Assembly (NCBI RefSeq): GCF_001955695.1 | Contig: NZ_CP019238.1 | Span: 1 to 64,000 of the forward strand | Origin: Rhodoferax koreense | Lineage (GTDB): Bacteria > Pseudomonadota > Gammaproteobacteria > Burkholderiales > Burkholderiaceae_C | DNA: 64,000 bases | Direction: 5' to 3' | Shown: positions 52,166 through 60,880 of the stretch, piece by piece | How the letters are laid out: each line of letters begins with the position of its first letter | Numbering within the stretch: position 1 is the first letter of the stretch | Position numbers and translations under genes: made by a program | Notes under the pieces: generated by a model | The model's input: the letters and a program-made list of their open reading frames with translations, nothing else | Databases searched by the model: none | What the model was told of the DNA's origin: nothing

Positions 52166-52759
52166 AACGTGGACATCCAGATGCGCACCAATGTGCCGCA
52201 CATCTTCGCCATCGGCGACATCGTGGGCCAGCCCATGCTGGCGCACAAGGCGGTGCACGAGGCGCATGTGGCAGCCGAAGTCATCGCCGGTGAACTGCAA
52301 GGCAACAAGGAACTGGCCGCTGCCGCCTTCAACGCCCGCGTCATCCCCAGCGTGGCCTACACCGACCCCGAAGTGGCCTGGGTGGGGCTCACCGAAGACC
52401 AGGCCAAGGCCCAGGGCGTCAAGGTCAAGAAAGGCCTGTTCCCCTGGGCCGCCTCCGGCCGTGCCATTGCCAACGGGCGCGACGAAGGCTTCACCAAGCT
52501 GCTGTTCGACGACAGCCCCGAAGCAGGATCAGGAGACGGCCATGCTGGCCGGGGCCACGGCAAGATCTTGGGCGGTGGCATGGTCGGCACCCACGCGGGC
52601 GACATGATCGGAGAGATCGCGCTGGCTATCGAGATGGGTGCCGACGCAGTGGACATCGGCAAGACCATCCACCCGCATCCAACCCTTGGCGAATCCATTG
52701 GCATGGCGGCGGAAGTGGCGCATGGCAGCTGCACGGATGTGCCGCCTGCGCGCAAGTAA
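52166..52759 (+). pseudogene. lpd: 3' fragment of a dihydrolipoamide dehydrogenase gene
   Basis: The frame enters directly from the IS1071 end and encodes about 196 residues of the C-terminal half of lipoamide dehydrogenase. It carries the FAD-domain motif HIFAIGDIV, the interface-domain start IPSVAYTDPEVAWVGLT and the active-site HPHPTLGE. The N-terminal two thirds, with the redox disulfide, are missing. Around residue 117-127 a stretch SGDGHAGRG looks inserted compared with the usual sequence. It is chromosomal debris, probably from a Burkholderiales host. Confidence 0.88.
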
Positions 52760-52782
52760 GTCCGCAGCCAAGCTACCCTGCC

Positions 52783-52812
52783 AAGGCCCGAACTGGCGAC
52801 GGTTCGGGCCTT
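52783..52812 (+). terminator. Hairpin after the lpd fragment
   Basis: AAGGCCCGAAC and GTTCGGGCCTT form an eleven-pair stem with an eight-base loop. It was probably the terminator of the original lpd gene; the T run is poor. Confidence 0.6.
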
Positions 52813-52841
52813 GTGCTTTGCGTACCCAAACAATCGCCGCA

Positions 52842-52867
52842 GAATACTGTGCATTTGTACAGTATTC
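52842..52867 (+). promoter_or_regulatory. LexA-box-like palindrome abutting the IS91-family transposase start
   Basis: GAATACTGT (52842-52850), eight bases, then ACAGTATTC (52859-52867) are perfect nine-base arms. The core CTG-N10-CAG matches the SOS-box pattern of gamma- and beta-proteobacteria. The ATG at 52868 follows at once, so a bound repressor would block transcription or initiation. LexA as the ligand is inferred. Confidence 0.6.
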
Positions 52868-54415
52868 ATGTCAGCCACTTCCAAGCCCAAGCTCTACAAC
52901 CCACGCCACCCCGAACGCACGCTGCTCTACCAAACGGTAGCCGAGCACTACGAGACCTGGCTAGAGTTGGCCAGCGCGGGTCAGTTCGACGGCCAGGGCG
53001 ACCACCACACCCCCAAGCCCTTCGTGCGCAAAGCGTTTGCCAAGTATCTTGAGTGCGGCATCTTTGCCCATGGCTTTGCCCGCGCTCGCTGCGGCGACTG
53101 TGGGCACGACTACTTCGTCGCTTTCTCCTGCAAAGGCCGGGGAGTCTGCCCCTCGTGCACCACCCGGCGCATGGTGGAGACAGCAGCGCACCTGAACGAT
53201 CACGTATTCCCCCGCCTGCCGGTGCGCCAGTGGGTGCTGTCGGTTCCCAAGCGGCTTCGTTACTTCATGCAGCGCGACGGAGCGGTGCTGAGCATGGTGC
53301 TGCGCATCTTTCTGCGGGTGATCGCACAAACTCTGCAGACCCACAGCCCCGGTGCGGCCCATATGGACAAGGCAGGCCTGCACATCGGTGCCATCGCCTT
53401 CATTCACCGATTCGGCTCCAGCCTCAATGAACACGTCCACTTCCACGTTTGTGTGGTGGACGGGGTGTTTGAGGAAGTGGAGGGCGAGGGCGATGCTGAT
53501 GCGACCCCTCGAATCTCATCGCCGGGTGTCATCTTTCACGCGGCCACCGGCATCGATGCGGCTACCGTGGCCCCAGTGCAGACCACACTGCAAAAACGCA
53601 TCCTGCGCGCCTTCGTTGCTCGGGGCCTGCTGGAGAACTGTGACGCCAAAGACATGCTGGGCTACAAACACAGCGGCTTCTCGGTGGATGCGGGGGTGTG
53701 CATCGAAGCCCACGACCGCGCTGCGCTGGAGCGGCTGCTGCGCTATTGCGCGCGTCCACCGTTTTCCATGGAGCGCCTACGCAAAGAGGGAAGCAAACTG
53801 GTGTACCGCTGCGGCAAGCAGCGCAGCGAACCCACCAGCGACAAGCGCGGTGCCAAGGTTGATGAGCTGCACCTCACACCGCTGGAACTGATCGACCGCA
53901 TCGCCGCGCTGGTGCCACCGCCACGCACCCACCGGCACCGCTACTTTGGTGTGCTGGCACCAAACTCGCCGCTGAGAGCGGCGGTAACGGCGCTGGCTCA
54001 GCCTGCTGCGTCGCAACCAGCCACGGTGGAGACTGCACAACCTGGCGCGGGCGTACCTGGGGTGGCGGCGCCGGGCAACGCGGCCACACCCACACCCGAA
54101 CCTGAAGCACGCCCGAAGCGAGCGGCGCATTACTTGTGGGCGGTGCTGATTGCCCGCATCTACGAGGCATTTCCGCTGCTGTGCCCCATGTGCGGTGGGC
54201 AGATGCGCATCATTGCCTTCATCACCCACAGCGCCGAAATCCGCCACATCCTGAACCACATCGGGGTGGAGTCTGCCCCCCCGCACATCACCCCGGCACG
54301 CGGGCCACCGCTGTGGGAGGGCTGCGACGCGCCGGTGGATGATGGTGCGCAAGGCGAGCCGGATTGGGATCTGGCAGCTCAACCCGACGAGGTAGACCAG
54401 CGCGTCAATTGGTGA
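52868..54415 (+). CDS. IS91/ISCR-type rolling-circle transposase (HUH)
   Basis: This 515-residue protein has an N-terminal zinc-binding region (CGDCGHDYF ... CKGRGVCPSC), the HUH motif in NEHVHFHVCVVDG near residue 195 and a tyrosine candidate in MLGYKHSGF near 265. An alanine/proline-rich linker leads to a second CPMCGGQM zinc motif near 440. This is the layout of IS91-family Rep-like transposases. The element ends are not certain; a CTTGCC/GGCAAG hairpin at about 54494-54512 downstream may belong to oriIS. The start at 52868 has no clear Shine-Dalgarno; an upstream in-frame start at 52811 is possible. Confidence 0.9.
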   Translation: MSATSKPKLYNPRHPERTLLYQTVAEHYETWLELASAGQFDGQGDHHTPKPFVRKAFAKYLECGIFAHGFARARCGDCGHDYFVAFSCKGRGVCPSCTTRRMVETAAHLNDHVFPRLPVRQWVLSVPKRLRYFMQRDGAVLSMVLRIFLRVIAQTLQTHSPGAAHMDKAGLHIGAIAFIHRFGSSLNEHVHFHVCVVDGVFEEVEGEGDADATPRISSPGVIFHAATGIDAATVAPVQTTLQKRILRAFVARGLLENCDAKDMLGYKHSGFSVDAGVCIEAHDRAALERLLRYCARPPFSMERLRKEGSKLVYRCGKQRSEPTSDKRGAKVDELHLTPLELIDRIAALVPPPRTHRHRYFGVLAPNSPLRAAVTALAQPAASQPATVETAQPGAGVPGVAAPGNAATPTPEPEARPKRAAHYLWAVLIARIYEAFPLLCPMCGGQMRIIAFITHSAEIRHILNHIGVESAPPHITPARGPPLWEGCDAPVDDGAQGEPDWDLAAQPDEVDQRVNW

Positions 54416-54706
54416 CCCAGTGAAGCGGCGGTATCCATCGCTGCGGGGAAGCAGCTGCGCGCGCGCCAGGCCCAAATGCATACTGCCTCCCAAGCTCTTG
54501 CCATTGAGCGGCAAGCGAGCGCTCAACCTTCCTTGGCCGAACGTGTTTCGAGGCCCAAAACTCGTGCCATACTTGGCCTCATGCGGTTGAATTTCCTATC
54601 CGTCAAGTTTCAGGCGAAAGTCGCCACCATGGCGGTGGGCGATCCGCGCGAGGGCAAGACGCCGCTCGGCGCAGTGGTTGACGCCAAGACCGTTGGCTAT
54701 CCGTTG
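54416..54706. other. Junction DNA between the IS91-type transposase and the tniR remnant
   Basis: No complete gene is seen. The stretch probably contains the downstream end of the IS91-type element (hairpin near 54494) and a foreign 75-bp open segment (54629-54703, starting MAVGDPREGKTPLGAV) fused in frame to tniR. I do not recognise the source of that segment. Confidence 0.5.
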
Positions 54707-55249
54707 ATCGCTGCCGGCGTCGATCCGGCCCATCTCTACGAGGATCAAGCGTCGGGCAAACGCGAGGATCGTCCCGGCCTGTTGAGCTGCCTGAAGGCGC
54801 TACGACCGGGGGATACGTTGATGGTGTGGAAACTTGACCGGCTCGGGCGCGATCTGCGGCATCTCATCAACACCGTGCATGACCTGACCGGGCGAGGCAT
54901 CGGTCTGAAAGTGTTGACTGGGCACGGTGCAGCCATTGACACCACGACGGCCGCCGGCAAGTTGGTCTTCGGCATCTTCGCCGCGCTGGCCGAGTTCGAG
55001 CGCGAACTGATTACCGAGCGCACGATTGCAGGATTGGCTTCGGCGAGGGCGCGCGGTAGGAAGGGCGGCCGGCCCTTCAAGATGACTGCCGCCAAGTTGC
55101 GGCTGGCGATGGCCGCTATGGGGCAGCCCGAAACCAAGGTCGGCGATCTATGTCAGGAACTGGGCATCACAAGACAGACCTTGTATCGGCACATTTCGCC
55201 GAAGGGCGAGTTGCGCCTTGATGGCGAGAAACTGCTCAGTCAAGTTTGA
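54707..55249 (+). pseudogene. tniR: tniR resolvase of a Tn402/Tn5053-family transposon, 5'-truncated
   Basis: From LIAAGVDPAHLYEDQASG to the C-terminus (LRLDGEKLLSQV) the product follows the TniR (TniC) resolvase. The first 25 or so residues, which carry the catalytic RVS serine, are missing and replaced by unrelated sequence that keeps the frame open upstream (to 54476). The remnant should be inactive. It shows that the operon to the right was carried by a Tn402/Tn5053-type transposon whose tniA, tniB and tniQ were deleted. Confidence 0.82.
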
Positions 55250-55315
55250 TGACAGGACAGCGGTTACTGTAGACGAATCGTGACGACTGGTTGAGTCAGT
55301 ATGTCCTACCTGTTA

Positions 55316-55747
55316 TCACTTGAACGCCAATAACAGAACGCCTCCGGCGACCATCGAAATGCCGGACCACTCCCTCAGTGACGGGCGTTCGCCCAAAAAG
55401 GCGAAAGCAAATACCGCCACCAGGACAAGACTGAGTTTATCCACTGGCGCAACCTTGGATGCATCGCCAATCTTGAGTGCGCGGAAGTAGCAGACCCACG
55501 ATGCCCCTGTCGCCAAGCCGGACAGCCCGAGAAAAAGCCATGTCTTGGGTGATAACTCCAAGGGGTTGGTCCATTTCCCCGTGTAGGCAACAAACGCCGA
55601 CAGGACGACGATGATGATGGCCGTGCGGATCAAGGTGGCCAGATCGGAATCAACTCCCTGAATGCCAACCTTGGCAAAAATAGCCGTCAGTGCCGCAAGG
55701 ATAGCGGACAGCAAAGCCCAATAAAACCACCCCGCCGAATTAACCAT
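55316..55747 (-). CDS. Small EamA/DMT-family transporter
   Basis: This 143-residue protein has five hydrophobic helices and a single EamA domain (FRALKIGDASKVAPVDKLSL, FAFLGERPSLREWSG), half the size of usual ten-helix DMT exporters, so it probably works as a dimer. The substrate cannot be told. It is the last gene of the leftward operon, 28 bases after the sensor kinase stop, and convergent with tniR. Confidence 0.85.
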   Translation of the reverse strand: MVNSAGWFYWALLSAILAALTAIFAKVGIQGVDSDLATLIRTAIIIVVLSAFVAYTGKWTNPLELSPKTWLFLGLSGLATGASWVCYFRALKIGDASKVAPVDKLSLVLVAVFAFAFLGERPSLREWSGISMVAGGVLLLAFK

Positions 55748-55775
55748 TTAGCCTGCCTCCGCGTTTCTCAAACCG

Positions 55776-57128
55776 CTACCGCATGGGAGCGATAACGGCA
55801 ACATTTAAGCCAGTTTGCTTCTCTTGATCTGAGAAGTCGAGGCGGATTTCAGCACCGATGCGATTGGCAATCGTCTGGACAATGGATAGTCCCAGACCCG
55901 AGCCGATCTGCTCGCTCCCCAGCGTGCGGTAGAAGGGATCAAACACTCGATCCCGTTCAGCCAACGGAATGCCAGGCCCACTGTCCTGAATACGTAGTAC
56001 GACCTTCCCTTCCGAAACACCCACAGAAAGATCAACACGCCCTCCCTCTGGCGTGTAGCGGATGGCGTTATCGACTAGGTTCTTGACCACAGCGATCATG
56101 TCCAGCTCGCTTGCCCACACTTCGGCGTCCAGCGCGCCTTCGACACCGATGTCGATGTGCTTGGCCTCGGCCAGCGGCATGAGGTCTTCCAGCACGCGGC
56201 GGTAGATGCTCTGGACAGATACAGGCGACTTCGGCAGGTCGGTGGCCGACTGTGCCTTGGCCAAGGTCAAGAGTTGATCGAGCAGGCTGCGGCCGCGCTC
56301 GATCCCTTGGCGCAAAACCGTCAGCCGTTCGCGCGCCACGCTGGACATTTCCGCTTCCGCGAGCCGTTCTGCTTGCAGCGACATGGCTGTCAGCGGCGAA
56401 CGTAGCTCGTGCGCGGCATCCGCCACAAAGCGGCGCTGAGATTCCATCGACTGGCTGACACGAGCGAGCAGGCGATTGATCGCCACGACAAACGGACGTA
56501 CCTCGACCGGAAGGTGGCGGTCTTCGACGGGATGCAGTTCCTGCTCTGCCCGCTGGTCTATTTCCTTGGACAGCGCCGCGATGGGCTGGAACATCTTGCG
56601 CACCAGGTCAGCAACGATCAACAGCAGCACCGGCACGAGAATCAAGAAAGGCATCACCGTGCGCAGTGCCCCGTCGCGGGCAATTTCATTGCGGAAACCG
56701 GACTCCTGAGCCACAGCAATGCGTTCGCCGCTCGCCGTGGTCTTGACCAGCACGCGAAACGTCTCGCCACCAACTTCCAGCGTGTGCAATCCATCCGCCA
56801 AGGTCGCCGGGAGCGGGAGCACGCCTCCTGCATCCACGCCTACCGTAGAGGGACTGACCTCACCCAAGCGCTGGACGATCACGCGCGACTCTTCATCGAC
56901 ATCCTTGAGACGGATATCGGTGGTTGGCACGGCAGGCAACAAGCGCTGGCGATCCATGAGCTGCGCCACCTGGCGCAGTACATCGTCCTGTAGTTCGTGC
57001 GCTTCATCGAAGGCGGACAGGAACGAGAATACGCCCGCCACAACGGCCACCACGAGGATGGCCAGCGACAAGGTGAAGGACAGCTTGAGCTGAACTGATT
57101 CGTTCAAGCGCCTTTTGAGACCATCCAT
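55776..57128 (-). CDS. Sensor histidine kinase of the cargo operon
   Basis: This 450-residue protein has two membrane helices (about 17-38 and 158-176) with a 120-residue periplasmic sensor between them. A HAMP-like linker follows, then H240 in FVADAAHELRSPLTAM and an HATPase_c domain with N, G1 and G2 boxes (NLVDNAIRYTPEGG, DSGPGIP, GSGLGLSIV). The layout is that of QseC/PmrB/TctE-type kinases. The periplasmic part is short and has no obvious metal-binding cluster. It overlaps the regulator gene by 25 bases. Confidence 0.92.
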   Translation of the reverse strand: MDGLKRRLNESVQLKLSFTLSLAILVVAVVAGVFSFLSAFDEAHELQDDVLRQVAQLMDRQRLLPAVPTTDIRLKDVDEESRVIVQRLGEVSPSTVGVDAGGVLPLPATLADGLHTLEVGGETFRVLVKTTASGERIAVAQESGFRNEIARDGALRTVMPFLILVPVLLLIVADLVRKMFQPIAALSKEIDQRAEQELHPVEDRHLPVEVRPFVVAINRLLARVSQSMESQRRFVADAAHELRSPLTAMSLQAERLAEAEMSSVARERLTVLRQGIERGRSLLDQLLTLAKAQSATDLPKSPVSVQSIYRRVLEDLMPLAEAKHIDIGVEGALDAEVWASELDMIAVVKNLVDNAIRYTPEGGRVDLSVGVSEGKVVLRIQDSGPGIPLAERDRVFDPFYRTLGSEQIGSGLGLSIVQTIANRIGAEIRLDFSDQEKQTGLNVAVIAPMR

Positions 57129-57769
57129 CCGACCCCCCTGACGTTCTTGATGACCTCGCCACCGAGCTTGCGCCGCAGTGCGTGGATTAGATATTCGACG
57201 GCATTGCTTTCGACTTCTTCCCCCCAGCCATAGATGCGATCCTCCAGTTCGCTGCGCGAAAGGATGGCACCAGGCCGAACCAGCAAGGCTTGCAGTAACG
57301 AGAACTCGCGGTTGGACAGTTGCACTTGGGGGCCATCATTGGCACAAGCCTCTTTGGTGGCCGGGTCAAGCGTCACCACGCCGTTGCTGAGCACGGGAGC
57401 TGCCGTGCCACCTTTGCGCCTCAGGACGGCGCGCATCCGGGCCAGCAGTTCCGCCATCTGAAAGGGCTTGGACACATAGTCGTCGGCCCCGCCATCCAGG
57501 CCGCGCAGGCGATCATCCAGACCATCGCGAGCCGTGATGATGAGCAGGGGAACCGGGTTGTCCTTGGCTCGGATGCTGGCCAGCACCTCCAGCCCATCCT
57601 TTCCGGGCAGACCGAGGTCGAGTAGCACCAGGTCGTAATGCTGGCAGCCCAGCGTGGTGAGCGCCGTCTGCCCGTCCTTCACCCAGTCGGCGGCGTAGGA
57701 CGCATCCTTCAATGCGCCCTGGATCGCGTCACCGATCATGGGATCGTCTTCGACCAGCAATACCCGCAC
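57104..57769 (-). CDS. OmpR-family response regulator of the cargo operon
   Basis: This 221-residue protein has a receiver domain with D51 as phosphoacceptor (LVLLDLGLPG) and K101 (DYVSKPFQ), then a winged-helix Trans_reg_C domain (about 125-218, ending VRGVGWMVSKG). It starts with GTG after GGGAGGG. It resembles QseB/PmrA-type regulators and should control the operon promoter near 60881-61028, though I could not identify its binding repeats. Confidence 0.93.
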   Translation of the reverse strand: MRVLLVEDDPMIGDAIQGALKDASYAADWVKDGQTALTTLGCQHYDLVLLDLGLPGKDGLEVLASIRAKDNPVPLLIITARDGLDDRLRGLDGGADDYVSKPFQMAELLARMRAVLRRKGGTAAPVLSNGVVTLDPATKEACANDGPQVQLSNREFSLLQALLVRPGAILSRSELEDRIYGWGEEVESNAVEYLIHALRRKLGGEVIKNVRGVGWMVSKGA

Positions 57770-57791
57770 TCACCCTCCCTTCAATTGTTGT

Positions 57792-58550
57792 TCAATGCGC
57801 CGTCCTGGCGGCTCGCTGCCTGAACAGCAGGATTGCCACCACTATGAAGGTGAGCAGCGCGGCCGACGCTGAATAGCGGCTCAGCGCCAAGCCGCCCGCG
57901 CTCACCGGCTTGTCCAGAAAATCGCCGACCACGGCACCTAGCGGACGCGTCAGGATGAACGCCGCCCAGAACAGCAGCGTGCGGGACACGCTCGTCCAGT
58001 AGTAGGCTGCCACGACCAGCGCGAGCAGCCCGCCGAACACGACGGCCGCACCCGTGTATCCCAGGCCCGCCGTATCAGCCGTCCAGTCGCCCAGCGCGGT
58101 GCCCAGCGTCTGGGAGAACATAATCGTCAACCAGTAAAAGGCTTCCGCCTTGGGCGAGCTGACCGTGCTTACCGACACGGAGCCAAGGGTGCGATGCCAG
58201 ACGAAGAGAGAGCCAAGCAGCAAGGCCAGCAGCAAGCTCGAACCGCCAGCGTACCCGATTCCGAGCGATCGGTCCGCGAAATCGGCCAGCGTCGTGCCGA
58301 CCGTGGTTGTCGCGATGATGGTCGTCCAGTACAGGAAGGGGTGGAAGTCCTTGGCCTTGACCTGCGCGACCACGGCAGCCAGGAAGATCGCCGCGAAGAT
58401 GGCTGTACCGACCAGGTAGCCCAGGTTCATGGACATCGAAACCGCATCACCGCCAGTTTCACCGAGCGTCGTGGCGGCAATCTTGATGAGCCAGAAGCCC
58501 AGCGTAACTTCGGGCACCTTGGCCAAAGCGTGTTCAGTGGATGTTTTCAT
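57792..58550 (-). CDS. COG4705-like polytopic membrane protein A
   Basis: This 252-residue protein has about eight transmembrane helices and a repeated pattern: VPEVTLGFWLIKIAATTLGE, FYWLTIMFSQTLGTALGDW and LLFWAAFILTRPLGAVVGDF each hold an FW...T..G..GD motif, so the protein seems built from several copies of a two-helix unit. I place it with the predicted membrane-anchored proteins of COG4705, whose function is not known to me. A paralogue lies two genes upstream (59039-59821). It starts nine bases after the lipoprotein stop. Confidence 0.8.
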   Translation of the reverse strand: MKTSTEHALAKVPEVTLGFWLIKIAATTLGETGGDAVSMSMNLGYLVGTAIFAAIFLAAVVAQVKAKDFHPFLYWTTIIATTTVGTTLADFADRSLGIGYAGGSSLLLALLLGSLFVWHRTLGSVSVSTVSSPKAEAFYWLTIMFSQTLGTALGDWTADTAGLGYTGAAVVFGGLLALVVAAYYWTSVSRTLLFWAAFILTRPLGAVVGDFLDKPVSAGGLALSRYSASAALLTFIVVAILLFRQRAARTAH

Positions 58551-58559
58551 GGGGCGCGC

Positions 58560-59009
58560 TCACTTTCCTTCGAGCGTGTTAAAGGTTTTCAGCAGGGCAT
58601 CCATCGCAGCCTTGCAGTCAGCCTGGCTTGGCGTGTCTGCGCGAAGCGTCGCAAGCGACTTGTCGATGGCCTTGTCGAGCAGATGCCAGTCATCTGCCGC
58701 GCGCGGTTTGAGTCCGGCTTCGGCCGAATCCCATGCGACTTCCAAGTCCTTGATGCGTGACTTGGCAGCAGGCAGATCGCCCTTGTCAACGATGGCGGCG
58801 ACATCAGTGGCGATGCTGCGGAAGGCCGACAGGTCGCCCAGCTTGGATGCAGTTTTGACTTGCAAGGCCGAGACAGTCTGGGCCGGTGTAGTTGATGCCG
58901 AGCTTGCGTTGTTCTGATCGGCAGATTTGGAACAACCAGCCGCGAGGGCCAAGAGCACGGCGGCCGAAATAGCCGCAACAGAGCGAGCGATTGAGTGCTG
59001 TATGAACAT
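58560..59009 (-). CDS. Small putative lipoprotein between the two COG4705-like genes
   Basis: This 149-residue protein has a signal peptide ending in the lipobox ALAAGC (C26), then a serine/alanine linker and a helical domain (about 45-149). [20 protein letters not shown] is followed by [14 protein letters not shown]. Such helical histidine/acid-containing periplasmic domains occur beside metal-response genes, but I do not recognise this one. AAGGAG precedes the ATG; a much longer frame upstream is a shadow of the neighbouring gene. Confidence 0.82.
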   Translation of the reverse strand: MFIQHSIARSVAAISAAVLLALAAGCSKSADQNNASSASTTPAQTVSALQVKTASKLGDLSAFRSIATDVAAIVDKGDLPAAKSRIKDLEVAWDSAEAGLKPRAADDWHLLDKAIDKSLATLRADTPSQADCKAAMDALLKTFNTLEGK

Positions 59010-59038
59010 GTTTTTCTCCTTGTGTAGAGCGAAGAGGG

Positions 59039-59821
59039 TTATTCGACGAGCTGGGCCGAGCGGCGTCCATTCATGCCGATCTGCGCGACGGCCACCAGCA
59101 TGACGATCACCGTGAGGAACAAGGCGCTTGTCCACATGGCACCCATGCCAAGGCCACCATAAGTCTTGGCCTGCGTCAGCAAGTCGCCGAGTGCGGCCCC
59201 GAAGGGGCGGGTCAAGATGTAGGCGATCCAGAAGGTCAGAACGGCGTTGCCGCCCATGCGCCAGGCGGTATAGGTGATGCCAATCAGCACACCGAACGCC
59301 ACCGCGCCCCAGGTAAAGCCCAAGCCCAATGCCTCGGTCGCCAAATCGCCAGCAGCCGTGCCCAGCGCGAACGTGCAGAGGATGGCAGCCCAATAGAACA
59401 GCTCCCGGCTGCGCGTCACAATGTCGTGAATGGACAGGGTGCGCTCGATCCGATACCAGACGAAGAAGATCGCGGCGAGCGCAACGGCGAACGCCGAGGT
59501 GCTGATGTACAGGCTGACGCCAAGGCCATCGGTCAGCAGATCGGTGATCTGGGTGCCGACCACGCTGACCAGTACCACCGTCAGCCAGTAAATCCAAGGG
59601 GTATAGCGTCGGGTGCGCAACTGCATGAACAAGGCGGCCGCCAACAGGGCAGCCATGACGGTTCGAGTCACGCCTTGCCCCCACCCTGCGTTGACCGCCA
59701 GGAAATCGGCTCCCGTCTCGCCCACCGTGGTGGACATGATCTTGATGATCCAGAACGACAGCGCGACTTCCGGGACTTTATTGAGCCAGCCAGTGGTGCT
59801 GCTCGTGGGCAATTTGTTCAT
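59039..59821 (-). CDS. COG4705-like polytopic membrane protein B
   Basis: This 260-residue protein has about eight membrane helices and the same repeated motif as protein A ([60 protein letters not shown]). Overall similarity to protein A is clear but partial, so the duplication is old. GGAGAACACC precedes the ATG at 59819-59821. The pair may form a heteromeric membrane complex. Confidence 0.8.
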   Translation of the reverse strand: MNKLPTSSTTGWLNKVPEVALSFWIIKIMSTTVGETGADFLAVNAGWGQGVTRTVMAALLAAALFMQLRTRRYTPWIYWLTVVLVSVVGTQITDLLTDGLGVSLYISTSAFAVALAAIFFVWYRIERTLSIHDIVTRSRELFYWAAILCTFALGTAAGDLATEALGLGFTWGAVAFGVLIGITYTAWRMGGNAVLTFWIAYILTRPFGAALGDLLTQAKTYGGLGMGAMWTSALFLTVIVMLVAVAQIGMNGRRSAQLVE

Positions 59822-59891
59822 GGTGTTCTCCTGCCGGGGGTGAAATGGTTTGCCAGCAGTTTGAACATGCTGACTTAGCCCGCCCATAGGC

Positions 59892-60488
59892 TCACTCGCG
59901 CACCCATCCAAGCGCGATCAACCCGCTGAAAAGCCGCCGATGGATTCCGGTGGAAAGTTGATAACTTGGCAATAGATACCAGTGTGCTTCACGTAACGTC
60001 AGCCAGGCACAGATTGCAGCAACGGCGATGGCCCCGAGCATGTCGAATGGGAAGTGCACTCCAAGGTAGATGCGCGCCCAGGCAATGGGAACGCCCAGCA
60101 AAGCCAAAGTCACGCCTGCAATTCGTGGGCCTCGTTGCAGCGCGAGGCTGAAGGCAACCGCCCACCACAGCGTCAGGTGATCGCTTGGGAAAGACGAATC
60201 GGCAACATGAGGGATGAGGGTGTGACCCAGGCCGATCATGAAAGGTCGAGGATGCAACCAAGCCAGGCCGATGATCTGGTTGATGAGCAGGCCCAGCAAT
60301 CCCGATGCGCTAGCAACGAGCATCGTCTTGCGGGTAGGCTCGCCGCCGCGAAGCCAGCCGATGCCGATCAGGAGTGGAACCGCCCAGATGAGCTGTTCGG
60401 CAAAGAAGGTGGCCAACGTCAGAGCCAAAGCACTGGGATGCTCCGGTGCGTTGAGCCAGAGAAAAAATGTATGGTTGAGTGATTCCAT
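59892..60488 (-). CDS. PAP2-family membrane phosphatase
   Basis: This 198-residue protein has about five membrane helices and the three PAP2 motifs: LHPRPF (motif 1 region), SSFPSDH (motif 2 with catalytic histidine) and ARIYLGVHFPFD (motif 3). It looks like undecaprenyl-diphosphate phosphatase (BcrC/YbjG type) or a lipid phosphatase. It should act on a membrane lipid phosphate at the periplasmic face. The ATG at 60486-60488 follows GGAGACC; an upstream ATG at 60533 is unlikely. Confidence 0.88.
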   Translation of the reverse strand: MESLNHTFFLWLNAPEHPSALALTLATFFAEQLIWAVPLLIGIGWLRGGEPTRKTMLVASASGLLGLLINQIIGLAWLHPRPFMIGLGHTLIPHVADSSFPSDHLTLWWAVAFSLALQRGPRIAGVTLALLGVPIAWARIYLGVHFPFDMLGAIAVAAICAWLTLREAHWYLLPSYQLSTGIHRRLFSGLIALGWVRE

Positions 60489-60544
60489 GAGGTCTCCGGG
60501 CCGGATCGCCTCCGAGGGAAACGATCCGGCCATACTGTCGGGAG

Positions 60545-60880
60545 TCAGTCCCGCTTGTCGTGGTCATCATCGTGATCCGCCTTGTCCTCGGCAGACGAGA
60601 TGACCGTGCCCTTGTCGGCATCGACCCGGACATCGAAGACCTTGGCCCCGCTGACGACTTCCACGTCGTAGACCCAGCCTTGCTTCGAGTTCTCGTACTC
60701 GGCGCGTGACGCCTTGCCATTGGCGTGCTGCTCGGCGACGGTGACCGCCTGTGTGAGGGGAATCTTGGCCTTGCTGATTGCCAGGGCGTCGTTTTCCATA
60801 CCGCCATTGGCGGCGTAGGCGACCGCGCCGGTTGCAGCGATGGCGACGGCCAGAAGGGAAAGTTTGGTGTAGCGGTACAT
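60545..60880 (-). CDS. PepSY-like secreted small protein, first gene of the operon
   Basis: This 111-residue protein has a signal peptide (MYRYTKLSLLAVAIAATGAV, cleaved after YAA) and one PepSY-type domain (ISKAKIPLTQAVTVAEQHAN, GWVYDVEVVSGAKVFDVRVD, GTVISS). It ends in an Asp/His-rich tail (DKADHDDDHDKRD) that could bind metal ions. Secreted PepSY proteins often lie beside two-component systems and may tune the sensor. GGAGAAG precedes the ATG. Confidence 0.85.
   Translation of the reverse strand: MYRYTKLSLLAVAIAATGAVAYAANGGMENDALAISKAKIPLTQAVTVAEQHANGKASRAEYENSKQGWVYDVEVVSGAKVFDVRVDADKGTVISSAEDKADHDDDHDKRD

Noticed and set aside
54476..54706. An intact 257-residue resolvase starting at 54476
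   Set aside because: The N-terminal 75 or so residues do not resemble a resolvase and lack the catalytic segment in context; a chance ERVS string there is not in the right fold position.
58560..59684. A 374-residue fusion protein containing the lipoprotein
   Set aside because: The upstream part is an out-of-frame reading of the neighbouring COG4705-like gene; the lipoprotein has its own ribosome binding site and signal peptide.
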